DNA of 64,000 bases from CAZAQK01 sp046344715. Lineage in GTDB: Bacteria > Pseudomonadota > Alphaproteobacteria > Rickettsiales > SXRF01. Shown here piece after piece: positions 27,669 through 35,898 of the stretch (the first letter of the stretch is position 1; every line of letters starts with the position of its first letter). The DNA lies in the NCBI GenBank assembly GCA_046344715.1, contig JBKDKX010000023.1, forward strand, positions 34,969 to 98,968, written 5' to 3'. The position numbers and the translations under genes are program-made. Under the pieces are notes generated by a model, which did no database searches, was not told the DNA's origin, and saw nothing but the letters and a program-made list of their open reading frames with translations.

Positions 27669-28307
27669 ATGGAAGCTATACACGCACGGAAAATGGAAAA
27701 AGAGGTGCGTACTGGCCTCTCGCTGCTGCCTGTGCTGATTAAAAACTGTTCTTTTAATAATTACCGCGCGGCGGTGCAGGCGTCACCCGATTGTCCTGCA
27801 AAGCAGCTATTGCTCAAAGCATTTGAACGTTGCCCCGTGGATAATGTGTTGGCTTTTATCGCAGTGGCGCAAATTGCGCATGACCACCGAATACCGTTTG
27901 ATGGCACTATGGCGATGACACTGAAAGATGCCGACGGGCAACCAGCGTTTTTTGGTATATGCGAAGAATTACAACCTACTCAGAGACCAGATACGCGTGG
28001 TCGGATACATGATGTGTCACGCCGCATGTTACTGAAAGCGGCTGTTGGAGGAATTTTCGGTTTTACTGTTGCCAAAGAATTTGGTGATGGCGGCTGGATA
28101 AAAACAAATGCTGCCGGTGAAAATGACGTAGATGAAGCCAAGCTGGCACGTGCTGCGGTTGAGGTGATTGGTGCGGTAGCGTCTGTGAATGCAGCAGATA
28201 AAGATCTCGCGGCTATTACTGTGGAAAAGGTAATGCGCGTTATCACACCATTTCTTGATAAAGAGTTGGCAAAAGGCCGTAATGGGCAAGGTGGCGTGGG
28301 GCGGTAG
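27669..28307 (+). CDS. Hypothetical protein with internal SRR-hydrophobic segment, 212 aa
   Basis: Not recognised. AAGG precedes the ATG by about ten bases. Residues 1-115 are soluble; about residue 117 a VSRRMLLKAAVGGIFGF segment looks like a twin-arginine or membrane signal but lies in mid-protein, with a GDGGW loop after it. The last 70 residues are helical and acidic/alanine rich. It could be a type II membrane protein with the N-terminal domain in the cytosol, or the helix may be buried. Paired with the unknown gene upstream. Confidence 0.6.
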   Translation: MEAIHARKMEKEVRTGLSLLPVLIKNCSFNNYRAAVQASPDCPAKQLLLKAFERCPVDNVLAFIAVAQIAHDHRIPFDGTMAMTLKDADGQPAFFGICEELQPTQRPDTRGRIHDVSRRMLLKAAVGGIFGFTVAKEFGDGGWIKTNAAGENDVDEAKLARAAVEVIGAVASVNAADKDLAAITVEKVMRVITPFLDKELAKGRNGQGGVGR

Positions 28308-28317
28308 CAAAAATACT

Positions 28318-28395
28318 GTCATCCCCGCGAAGGCGTGGATCTCCGCTAACTACTGACGAGAATTGCAATGGGATTCCCGCCTACGCGGGAATGAA
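28318..28395. repeat. Palindromic repeat between convergent genes
   Basis: Begins GTCATCCCCGCGAAGGCG and ends with GATTCCCGCCTACGCGGGAATGA, each end being a small hairpin. It fills most of the 100-bp gap between the unknown + gene and the ppdK end and may act as a bidirectional transcription stop. Confidence 0.75.
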
Positions 28396-28410
28396 ACATT
28401 TTACAATGAA

Positions 28411-31059
28411 CTAAACCAGCGCAGCTTTTGCCGCGGCAAGCCGTGCCACTGGTACGCGGTATGGCGAGCAGCTGACATAATCCAAACCGGCCTTCTGGCA
28501 GAAGGTGATGGATGCCGGATCGCCGCCATGCTCACCGCAGATCCCGAGTTTCAGGCCTTTACGTGCCGCGCGGCCGCGCTCTGCTGCGATCTGGATGAGT
28601 TCACCCACGCCAGATTGGTCAAGCGATACGAACGGGTCAACTTCCACAATGCCTTTTTGCTTGTAGATTTCGATGAATGACGCCGAGTCATCGCGGCTTA
28701 TGCCAAGCGTGGTCTGCGTTAAATCATTGGTGCCGAAGCTGAAGAATTCGGCAAGCTCGGCAATTTCACCCGCGCGTAGGCAGGCGCGTGGTAATTCAAT
28801 CATGGTGCCAACCATATACGAAATTTTTACGCCGGATTGTTTCTGCACTTCACCGGCCACACGGTCGATAACGTCTTTCATCATGGAAAGTTCTTTTGGG
28901 TTCATAACCAATGGAACCATGATTTCAGGAATCACATTATCCTTTACCTGTGCTGCGGCTTCGAAGATTGCGCGTGCCTGCATTTCATAAATTTCAGGAT
29001 AGGTGATACCTAAGCGGCAGCCACGGTGGCCAAGCATCGGGTTTTGTTCTTGCAGTTCATGGGCGCGGTGACGCACGGTTTCCACACTCACCCCAGCGGC
29101 TTTAGCTACGTGTTTGATGTCTTCTTCTGTGTGCGGCAGGAACTCATGCAGCGGCGGGTCAAGCAGGCGGACGGTAACTGGCAGGCCTTTCATGATGGTA
29201 AATAAATCCACGAAATCTTTGCGCTGCATTGGCAAGATTTTGGCGAGTGCGGCTTTGCGGCCTTCTGTGTCTTTTGCCACAATCATCTCGCGCATGGCAA
29301 CAATACGCTCGCTATCAAAAAACATATGCTCGGTGCGGCACAGGCCAATGCCTTCGGCGCCGAATTTACGCGCTACTTCGGCATCCAGAGGGGTTTCAGC
29401 GTTGGCGCGAACTTTCAGTTTGCGCACGGAATCCGCCCAGCCCATGAGTGTTTCAAAATCGCCGGAAAGCTTGGGTTGCACGGTGGGAATTTCGCCGAGC
29501 ATCACTTCGCCGGTGGAACCATTGATGGTGATGATGTCGCCTTCTTTCAGCGTGTGTCCCATCACCTGCATGTGTTTTTTCGCGTAATCAATGCGGATTT
29601 CGCCCGCACCGGACACGCATGGTTTGCCCATGCCGCGGGCAACGACTGCCGCATGGCTGGTCATGCCGCCGCGGGCGGTTAAGATGCCTTGTGCTGCATG
29701 CATGCCGTGAATATCTTCCGGCGATGTTTCAATACGCACCAGAATCACTTTTTCTTTGTGCTGTATGGCCATGGCTTCTGCGTCTTCCGCCGTGAACACC
29801 ACCTTGCCGGAAGCAGCACCCGGAGAGGCCGGAAGGCCGGTTGCCAGCACGGTTTTTTTGGCGTTGGGGTCAAGAGTTGGGTGCAGCAATTGATCAAGCG
29901 AGAGTGGATCAATGCGCTTTATAGCTTCATTTTTATCAATGCGTTTTTCAGCCACCATATCCACGGCGATTTTTATCGCGGCAGCAGCGGTGCGTTTGCC
30001 ATTGCGGGTTTGCAGCATCCATAGCTTGTTATTCTGGATGGTGAATTCAATATCCTGCATGTCGCGGTAATGGTTTTCCAGCTTGTCGAACACATCGGTG
30101 AGTTCTTTATACACTTTGGGCATCACGGCAGGCATTTCGGAAAGTGGTTGCGGTGTACGGATACCGGCCACCACATCTTCGCCCTGTGCATTCACCAGAA
30201 ACTCGCCGTAATAGGCGCGTTCGCCGGTGGATGGGTTGCGGGTGAAGGCCACGCCAGTGGCGCAGTCATCGCCCATATTGCCAAACACCATCGCCTGCAC
30301 GGTAACGGCCGTGCCCCATGTGGCGGGAATGTCTTGCAGTTCGCGGTATTTGATGGCGCGTGCGCTCATCCATGAATTGAATACAGCGCGGATGGCACCC
30401 CAAAGCTGCTCATGTACGGATTCCGGGAACGGGCGGCCCAGTTCTTCAGCCACCTTGGCTTTATAGGCTTCCGCGAGTTCCTTAAGGTCATCGGCAGTAA
30501 GCTCGGTATCAAGCGTTGCGCCGCGTTCTAACTTTTTATTGTCGATCATTTCCTCGAAATGGTAGTGGTCGATCTCCAGCACCACATCGGAATACATCTG
30601 GATAAAGCGGCGGTAGGAATCATACGCAAAACGCTCATTGCCGGTTTTTTTTGCGAGGGCTTTCACGGTGACATCATTCAGGCCGAGGTTTAACACCGTA
30701 TCCATCATGCCGGGCATGGAGGCACGCGCACCGGAGCGTACGGAAACCAGCAGCGGGTTTTCACCATCACCGAATTTTGCGCCTACGGTTTTTTCAATCT
30801 GTGCCAGAGCGTCTTCCACTTGCGCGTTCAGAGCATCGGGTAGTTCTTTGTTGTTGGTGTAATAGCTTACACACACATCGGTGGTGATGGTAAAACCTGG
30901 AGGCACGGGTAGGCCGAGCGAGCACATTTCGGCGAGGTTTGCGCCTTTGCCACCCAGCGTGTCGCGCATGCTACCTTTGCCGTCAGCCTTGCCACCGCCA
31001 AAATTATATACGAGCTTTTCTGCCATATCGTTTTTCGCTTTCACGTTCGCCTGTGCCAT
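28411..31059 (-). CDS. ppdK: Pyruvate, phosphate dikinase
   Basis: Interconverts pyruvate, ATP and phosphate with phosphoenolpyruvate, AMP and pyrophosphate. ATG 31059 has AAAGGAAA just upstream and is chosen over the in-frame ATG ten codons earlier; length then is 882 aa, as usual. Domains in order: ATP-grasp nucleotide-binding (GGKGANLAEMCSLGLPVPPG), phosphohistidine swivel domain (GGMTSHAAVVARGMGKPCV, catalytic His), and PEP-binding barrel (GLCRTEHMFF; FFSFGTNDLTQ). Ends in a typical EHGGDPASI region with a conserved Cys nearby (GICGEHGGD). Confidence 0.97.
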   Translation of the reverse strand: MAQANVKAKNDMAEKLVYNFGGGKADGKGSMRDTLGGKGANLAEMCSLGLPVPPGFTITTDVCVSYYTNNKELPDALNAQVEDALAQIEKTVGAKFGDGENPLLVSVRSGARASMPGMMDTVLNLGLNDVTVKALAKKTGNERFAYDSYRRFIQMYSDVVLEIDHYHFEEMIDNKKLERGATLDTELTADDLKELAEAYKAKVAEELGRPFPESVHEQLWGAIRAVFNSWMSARAIKYRELQDIPATWGTAVTVQAMVFGNMGDDCATGVAFTRNPSTGERAYYGEFLVNAQGEDVVAGIRTPQPLSEMPAVMPKVYKELTDVFDKLENHYRDMQDIEFTIQNNKLWMLQTRNGKRTAAAAIKIAVDMVAEKRIDKNEAIKRIDPLSLDQLLHPTLDPNAKKTVLATGLPASPGAASGKVVFTAEDAEAMAIQHKEKVILVRIETSPEDIHGMHAAQGILTARGGMTSHAAVVARGMGKPCVSGAGEIRIDYAKKHMQVMGHTLKEGDIITINGSTGEVMLGEIPTVQPKLSGDFETLMGWADSVRKLKVRANAETPLDAEVARKFGAEGIGLCRTEHMFFDSERIVAMREMIVAKDTEGRKAALAKILPMQRKDFVDLFTIMKGLPVTVRLLDPPLHEFLPHTEEDIKHVAKAAGVSVETVRHRAHELQEQNPMLGHRGCRLGITYPEIYEMQARAIFEAAAQVKDNVIPEIMVPLVMNPKELSMMKDVIDRVAGEVQKQSGVKISYMVGTMIELPRACLRAGEIAELAEFFSFGTNDLTQTTLGISRDDSASFIEIYKQKGIVEVDPFVSLDQSGVGELIQIAAERGRAARKGLKLGICGEHGGDPASITFCQKAGLDYVSCSPYRVPVARLAAAKAALV

Positions 31060-31084
31060 CGTATCGTTTCCTTTATATTGTATT

Positions 31085-31150
31085 GTCATTCCCGCGAAAG
31101 CGGGAATCTTGTTTTACTTAAGTAAGACTCCTGCTTTCGCAGGAGTGACA
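31085..31150. repeat. Palindromic repeat between glyS and ppdK
   Basis: GTCATTCCCGCGAAAGCGGG and CTCCTGCTTTCGCAGGAGTGAC form two hairpins with a TTTTACTTAAGTAA palindrome between them. Lies in the intergenic stretch of the glyS-ppdK transcript. Confidence 0.8.
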
Positions 31151-31159
31151 ACTAACATT

Positions 31160-33364
31160 TTACGCCGCCTTTTTCTGTTCCTTCACATCGCCTTCGATTT
31201 TGCTGAAATCCGCAATCTCGTTCATACAATCACGGATGGATGCAAGCAAGCGCAGGCGATTCGCCCTTACTTTCCTATCTTCTACATTGACCATGACGTG
31301 GTCGAAGAAATTATCCATTGGTTTTCGCAAAGTTGCGAGCCACTGCATGACTTTGGTGTATTGTTCTGTACTTATGTATTCCCACAACTCTTCATTTTGC
31401 TTGGGGCTGTAAGGAAGTCTAAGTGCCTTCTCTGCAGCTTCGATGAATAAGCTTTCATCTATATCTTCACGGTTGTAGCGTGTTATATCCTTCTTCTCTT
31501 CGATAGAAAGAATATTTGCGGCACGCTTATAGCCAGCCAGCAGGTTCCTGCCGTCATCCGTATCAAGGAAAGCCTGCACGGCTTTGGCGCGGTTTACGAT
31601 ACGTACTAAATCATCATCACCATTGGTAATAACGGCCTTTATCACATCATGGCGGATGCCTTGGTCTTTCAGTTGCACAATCAGGCGGTCATGGAAGAAT
31701 GCAAGCAGTGACTGGGCGATTTCCTCGTGTTTGCCTTCGGGAATGTCCTCGCAGGCACTTTCATTCACGCTCAGATATTTGCCGACCTTGCCGGGTGCGG
31801 CCTCATGCAGCTGTGCATCTACTTTCTTTTCTAGTTTTTCATGCGCGGCATGCAGCGCAATTTCCTTGAGTGGAGCGGCTTTCAGCAGAGGCAGCAGGGG
31901 CAGGCGGATGTTGTTTTCCAGCACAATGCGGATAACACCCAGTGCGGCGCGGCGCAGGGCAAACGGGTCTTTGGAGCCGGTTGGTTTTTCACCGATGGCG
32001 AACATGGAAATGAGTGTATCGAGTTTATCGGCGAGAGCCACACAGATGGAAACGGGTGCGGTGGGCACAGGCGAGGAGGGGCCAAGCGGCAGGTAATGAT
32101 CGCGGATAGCACTTCCTATAACCCAGCTTTGACTGTTTTCAATCTGTCCATAGTGATGCATTTCATAATAGCGTCCCATTACACCTTGAAGTTCAGGAAA
32201 TTCACCAACCATACCAGTTACTAGGTCGAACTTGCATAATTCAGCACTTCTGTTTACAGCACCCAAATCGTCTAGTGCCTTAGGTACATGTTTAGCTATT
32301 TGTGGTGCTAGTGTTTCTATGCGAACTACTTTATCCCACATACTTCCAAGTTTTGCGTGATAGGTCACTTGCCGCAAATCTTGTGACCAATCTTCAGGTC
32401 GTTTCTTCCTATCCGTATCCCAGAAAAACCGTCCATCGGCGAGGCGGGCGCGTAGTACGCGTTCATTACCGGCGATAATGGCTTTCCCCTTATCCGCCGT
32501 TTCCATGTTGGAGGTGATAAGGAACGTATCGGAAAGAGAACCATCGGCCTTATGCAGCGCAAAATATTTCTGGTGTGCACGCATTTCGGAGACGAGCACT
32601 TCTGGTGGTAAATCCATGTAGCTTGCATCAATTTTTCCGGCAAGCAACACCGGCCATTCCACGAGGCCGGTCACTTCTTCTAGCAGGCCGATATCTTCTT
32701 TCAGCTTGAGGCTGTGGCTTGCGGCTGCTTTTTGTGCGGCATCAAGAATCTTCGCTTTGCGCTTCTCGCGGTCAGCGATAACAAACGCTTTTTCAAGTTT
32801 TGTTTCATACTCCGCAGGATCTTTGATCTCTATAGTAGCAGGGGCGAGGAAGCGGTGACCGCGCGTGATATTGCCTGCTTTCACGCCAGCGAATTCCACC
32901 GGCACTATTTTGCCATCAAAAATGCACAAAATAGAATGCAGCGGGCGCACCCAGCTGGTTTCATTCGCGCCCCAGCGCATGGATTTCGGCCATGGGAAGG
33001 TTTTCAAGATTTCTTCAATCGCGGGTTTTAGAATCTCCGCAGTGGGTTTGCCCTTCTGGTGGATTTTGGCGACATACACGCCGTCCACCTGCTGCAAATC
33101 TTCCAGCTTCATGCCACTTTTTTTCAGGAAGCCCTGCATGGCAGCTTCCGGCGCGCCTACTTTTGGGCCTTTAAGTTCGGTGTTGATGTCTGGCTGCACG
33201 GCAGGGAGGTTAGAAACAATCGCTGCAACTCTCCGTGGTGTTACAAACCCTTGTGATTTTGCGCCTAGCTTGCTTTCCAGCTCTCTCTGCAAATGCGCAA
33301 GCGCATCCGCCTGCATCCGCGCGGGAATTTCTTCGCTGAAAAGTTCAAGTAGCAAATCAGCCAT
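31160..33364 (-). CDS. glyS: Glycyl-tRNA synthetase beta subunit
   Basis: 734 aa; with GlyQ forms the bacterial alpha2-beta2 enzyme that charges tRNA-Gly. Opens with LLLELFSEEIPARMQ, which is typical, and contains the conserved SMRWG segment in the region that contacts the other subunit and the C-terminal HD-like and anticodon-binding parts (KPMDNFFDHVMVN). It lies downstream of glyQ and panD and is separated from panD by a palindromic repeat. Confidence 0.97.
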   Translation of the reverse strand: MADLLLELFSEEIPARMQADALAHLQRELESKLGAKSQGFVTPRRVAAIVSNLPAVQPDINTELKGPKVGAPEAAMQGFLKKSGMKLEDLQQVDGVYVAKIHQKGKPTAEILKPAIEEILKTFPWPKSMRWGANETSWVRPLHSILCIFDGKIVPVEFAGVKAGNITRGHRFLAPATIEIKDPAEYETKLEKAFVIADREKRKAKILDAAQKAAASHSLKLKEDIGLLEEVTGLVEWPVLLAGKIDASYMDLPPEVLVSEMRAHQKYFALHKADGSLSDTFLITSNMETADKGKAIIAGNERVLRARLADGRFFWDTDRKKRPEDWSQDLRQVTYHAKLGSMWDKVVRIETLAPQIAKHVPKALDDLGAVNRSAELCKFDLVTGMVGEFPELQGVMGRYYEMHHYGQIENSQSWVIGSAIRDHYLPLGPSSPVPTAPVSICVALADKLDTLISMFAIGEKPTGSKDPFALRRAALGVIRIVLENNIRLPLLPLLKAAPLKEIALHAAHEKLEKKVDAQLHEAAPGKVGKYLSVNESACEDIPEGKHEEIAQSLLAFFHDRLIVQLKDQGIRHDVIKAVITNGDDDLVRIVNRAKAVQAFLDTDDGRNLLAGYKRAANILSIEEKKDITRYNREDIDESLFIEAAEKALRLPYSPKQNEELWEYISTEQYTKVMQWLATLRKPMDNFFDHVMVNVEDRKVRANRLRLLASIRDCMNEIADFSKIEGDVKEQKKAA

Positions 33365-33375
33365 TTGCTTCTCCC

Positions 33376-33471
33376 GTCATCCCGCACTTGTTGCGGGATC
33401 TCAGGCCACACAGCGAAACTTTTGCCGTATCATGGCTTGGCTCTAGATCCCCGGACAAGCCGGGGATGACG
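33376..33471. repeat. Composite palindromic repeat, about 96 bp (same family as 38165-38260)
   Basis: Starts GTCATCCCGCACTTGTTGCG and ends with CTAGATCCCCGGACAAGCCG...GATGAC; each end is a hairpin. The flanks, including CTCAGGCCACACAG and TGGCTCTAGATCCCCG, recur in reverse orientation at 38165-38260, while the middle differs. Confidence 0.85.
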
Positions 33472-33483
33472 ATGTGAGATAAA

Positions 33484-33855
33484 TCAGCCATGCTTTACCA
33501 CTTTGCGTTCAACAATTTTATTGCCTTCGCCCAGCACAATTACTTTCGGCTGATAGCTGCGGGCTTCTTTTTCATCCATGCCTGCATAGGCGATGATGAT
33601 AACCACATCGCCTTTTTTGGCCTTGTGTGCGGCGGCACCGAACACGGCGATGGATTTTGAACCCGCCGGTTCTTCGATGATGTAGGTGGTAAAACGATCA
33701 CCGCTGGTGACATTGAGCACGTCAATCTGCTGGCCGGGGATCATGCCGGTTTCATTCAGGAAATCACGGTCGATACCGAGCGAGCCTTCATAATGTAGGT
33801 CAGACGTGGTCACCGTTGCGCGGTGGATTTTACTATGCAGCATTCTAAGTAACAT
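33484..33855 (-). CDS. panD: Aspartate 1-decarboxylase precursor
   Basis: Makes beta-alanine for pantothenate and coenzyme A. 123 aa, normal length. The self-cleavage site HYEGSLGID places Gly24-Ser25 exactly at the known position, yielding the pyruvoyl group. NET followed by GMIPGQQIDV and YAGMDEKEARSYQPKV are conserved. It begins directly after the glyQ stop, and so is inserted between the two glycyl-tRNA synthetase genes. Confidence 0.96.
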   Translation of the reverse strand: MLLRMLHSKIHRATVTTSDLHYEGSLGIDRDFLNETGMIPGQQIDVLNVTSGDRFTTYIIEEPAGSKSIAVFGAAAHKAKKGDVVIIIAYAGMDEKEARSYQPKVIVLGEGNKIVERKVVKHG

Positions 33856-34710
33856 TTAGGCAGTCTCCTTTTCTACATACGCTTCACAACATGCCTTGGC
33901 GAGTGCGCGCACGCGGCCGATATAGGCCGCACGTTCGGTTACGGATATCACTCCGCGGGCGTCCAGCAAGTTGAAGCGGTGCGAGGCTTTGATACACTGG
34001 TCATAGGCGGGTAGTGGCAGGTGTTTTGCAATCAGCGCATTGCATTCTTTCTCGGCATCTTCAAATTGGCGCAGCAGTTGCGTGGTATCGGCAAATTCAA
34101 GGTTGTAGGCCGAGAATTGTTTTTCATTTTCTAAAAATACATCGCCGTATTTTACGCCTTCGCCGTTAAAATCGAGGTCATATACATTTTCCTTACCCTG
34201 AATATACATGGCGAGGCGCTCAAGCCCATAAGTGATTTCACCGGATACTGGCTTGCATTCAATGCCGCCGACTTGCTGGAAATAGGTGAACTGTGTTACT
34301 TCCATGCCATCGCACCACACTTCCCAACCCAGTCCCCATGCGCCGAGTGTGGGTGATTCCCAGTCATCTTCAACAAAACGAATATCATGTTTCAGCGGAT
34401 CAATGCCGATGGTCTTCAGGCTTTCAAGATAGAGTTCCTGAATGTTATCTGGCGAGGGTTTTAGTATCACCTGATACTGGTAATAATGCTGCAGACGGTT
34501 TGGGTTTTCGCCGTATCTTCCATCTTTCGGGCGGCGCGATGGTTGCACATAAGCAGCTTTCCACGGTTTATCGCCCAGCGCGCGCAGCGTTGTTGCCGGA
34601 TGGAACGTGCCTGCGCCCACTTCCATGTCATACGGCTGCAAAATCACGCAGCCCTGGTTAGCCCAGAACTGGTGCAGGTTCAAAATGAGTTGTTGGAACG
34701 ATAGCGTCAT
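33856..34710 (-). CDS. glyQ: Glycyl-tRNA synthetase alpha subunit
   Basis: 284 aa class II catalytic subunit. Opens with SFQQLILNLHQFWANQGCVI and has the motif YVQPSRRPKDGRYGENPNRL and the FTYFQQVGG and YGLERLAMYIQG segments. First gene of the glyQ-panD-glyS set. It is of normal length. Confidence 0.97.
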   Translation of the reverse strand: MTLSFQQLILNLHQFWANQGCVILQPYDMEVGAGTFHPATTLRALGDKPWKAAYVQPSRRPKDGRYGENPNRLQHYYQYQVILKPSPDNIQELYLESLKTIGIDPLKHDIRFVEDDWESPTLGAWGLGWEVWCDGMEVTQFTYFQQVGGIECKPVSGEITYGLERLAMYIQGKENVYDLDFNGEGVKYGDVFLENEKQFSAYNLEFADTTQLLRQFEDAEKECNALIAKHLPLPAYDQCIKASHRFNLLDARGVISVTERAAYIGRVRALAKACCEAYVEKETA

Positions 34711-34764
34711 AAGACGCTCTTTTTAACGTTTTTCGCCGCAGATTCAAGGATTTTTGAGAGTTAT

Positions 34765-35145
34765 TTATGCCCTGACGGCGCCAGCCGATTGTATTTCCCC
34801 TAGTGGTTGCAGCGCCATTTCTACCGAACGCGCAAAGTTGGCGCTCGCGGCGAATGGAGTCTCGAAAGTTGCTCCGTCAAAAGTGGTTCCATCCATACGA
34901 TCAATCATTTTGTCGGTTGCTTTAGGATCGCGTGTAATATCGTGTAACCTGACTGTCACTTCCCTAATCGCTGCTACACGTGAATCTAGAGAATCCATAT
35001 CCGATCCTGGACCTGGAGCCAAGCTAATGGTTACAGTGCCCGTGCAGCTATTGGGATCTTGAGAGGTTGCAATGCGCCACTTATGAGTGTTTGTTTCCAA
35101 AGTCATTGTGCTAGTTTTTAGGGGCTTCATTGCTGCTGCCGTCAT
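34765..35145 (-). CDS. Hypothetical protein, 126 aa
   Basis: Not recognised. ATG 35145 has a GGAG six bases upstream; an ATG four codons earlier lacks a ribosome site. The protein is acidic and Thr/Ala-rich, with no membrane segment. It is 54 bp upstream of glyQ on the same strand, but nothing ties it to translation. AT-rich sequence precedes it. Confidence 0.5.
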   Translation of the reverse strand: MTAAAMKPLKTSTMTLETNTHKWRIATSQDPNSCTGTVTISLAPGPGSDMDSLDSRVAAIREVTVRLHDITRDPKATDKMIDRMDGTTFDGATFETPFAASANFARSVEMALQPLGEIQSAGAVRA

Positions 35146-35355
35146 TTTTGACTCCATGATTAATTCAACTGAAAGGCAGCTTATTAAAGCATGTTAACTA
35201 AGTCAATCGGCTTTTAAAGCCCCCGGCCGCCGCCGCTCTTGGTTCTGCCCACTACATACCCTACAGAGCATGGGTTAGGTGCCCTTATTTCGCTGGCTTT
35301 TCAACGATTAATTGCGCTACAAAGGAATCCACTCCACCCTTCGTCTAATAGCCAA

Positions 35356-35898
35356 ATGACCCCGCAGGAAACAAGCGATCTGGCAAGGCAGGCTGCCGCA
35401 GGTAATGCGCAGGCCTTCCGGCGCGTGGTGGAAGCGCATTATATGATGGTTTATAAGGTGGCTTATAAATGGTGTGGCAGGCGCGAAGACGCCGAGGATG
35501 TTGCACAGGAAGTCTTTGGTAAATTGCCAGAAAAGCTGAAAAGTTTCCGCGGGGAATCGGCGTTTAGCACGTGGTTGTACCGCCTCACCATCAATGCCTC
35601 TAAGGATTATTACCGCACGGCGGGCAGGGCGCGCACGCGGGAATTGCCGTTTGCCGAAGGGTTTGATGCACCTTCTGATGAGGTGGCAGCGGATGACGCA
35701 CTTGCCGCCAAACAGGCCATGGGTGAGATTCACCGCCTGCCGGAGGGAATTCGGGATGCGGTGCTGCTAGTGTACGCAGAGGAACTAAGCCACAAGGAGG
35801 CCGCTGCGGTGTTGGGATGCGCGGAGTCCACCATTTCGTGGCGTATTTTTCAGGCGCGGAAAAGCCTGAAGGGACTTAAGGAGCGTTATGCAGGATAA
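35356..35898 (+). CDS. ECF-type RNA polymerase sigma factor
   Basis: 180-aa extracytoplasmic-function sigma factor. Region 2 has HYMMVYKVAYKWCGRREDAE followed by DVAQEVFGKL, and region 4 has a helix-turn-helix (LSHKEAAAVLGCAESTISWR). ATG 35356 is chosen because the frame before it (from TTG 35239) has no family residues. The next gene starts inside its last codons (11-bp overlap) and encodes a membrane-anchored protein with a cytosolic N-terminus, probably the anti-sigma partner. About 200 bp upstream carry no gene; the leader probably holds the promoter. Confidence 0.9.
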   Translation: MTPQETSDLARQAAAGNAQAFRRVVEAHYMMVYKVAYKWCGRREDAEDVAQEVFGKLPEKLKSFRGESAFSTWLYRLTINASKDYYRTAGRARTRELPFAEGFDAPSDEVAADDALAAKQAMGEIHRLPEGIRDAVLLVYAEELSHKEAAAVLGCAESTISWRIFQARKSLKGLKERYAG

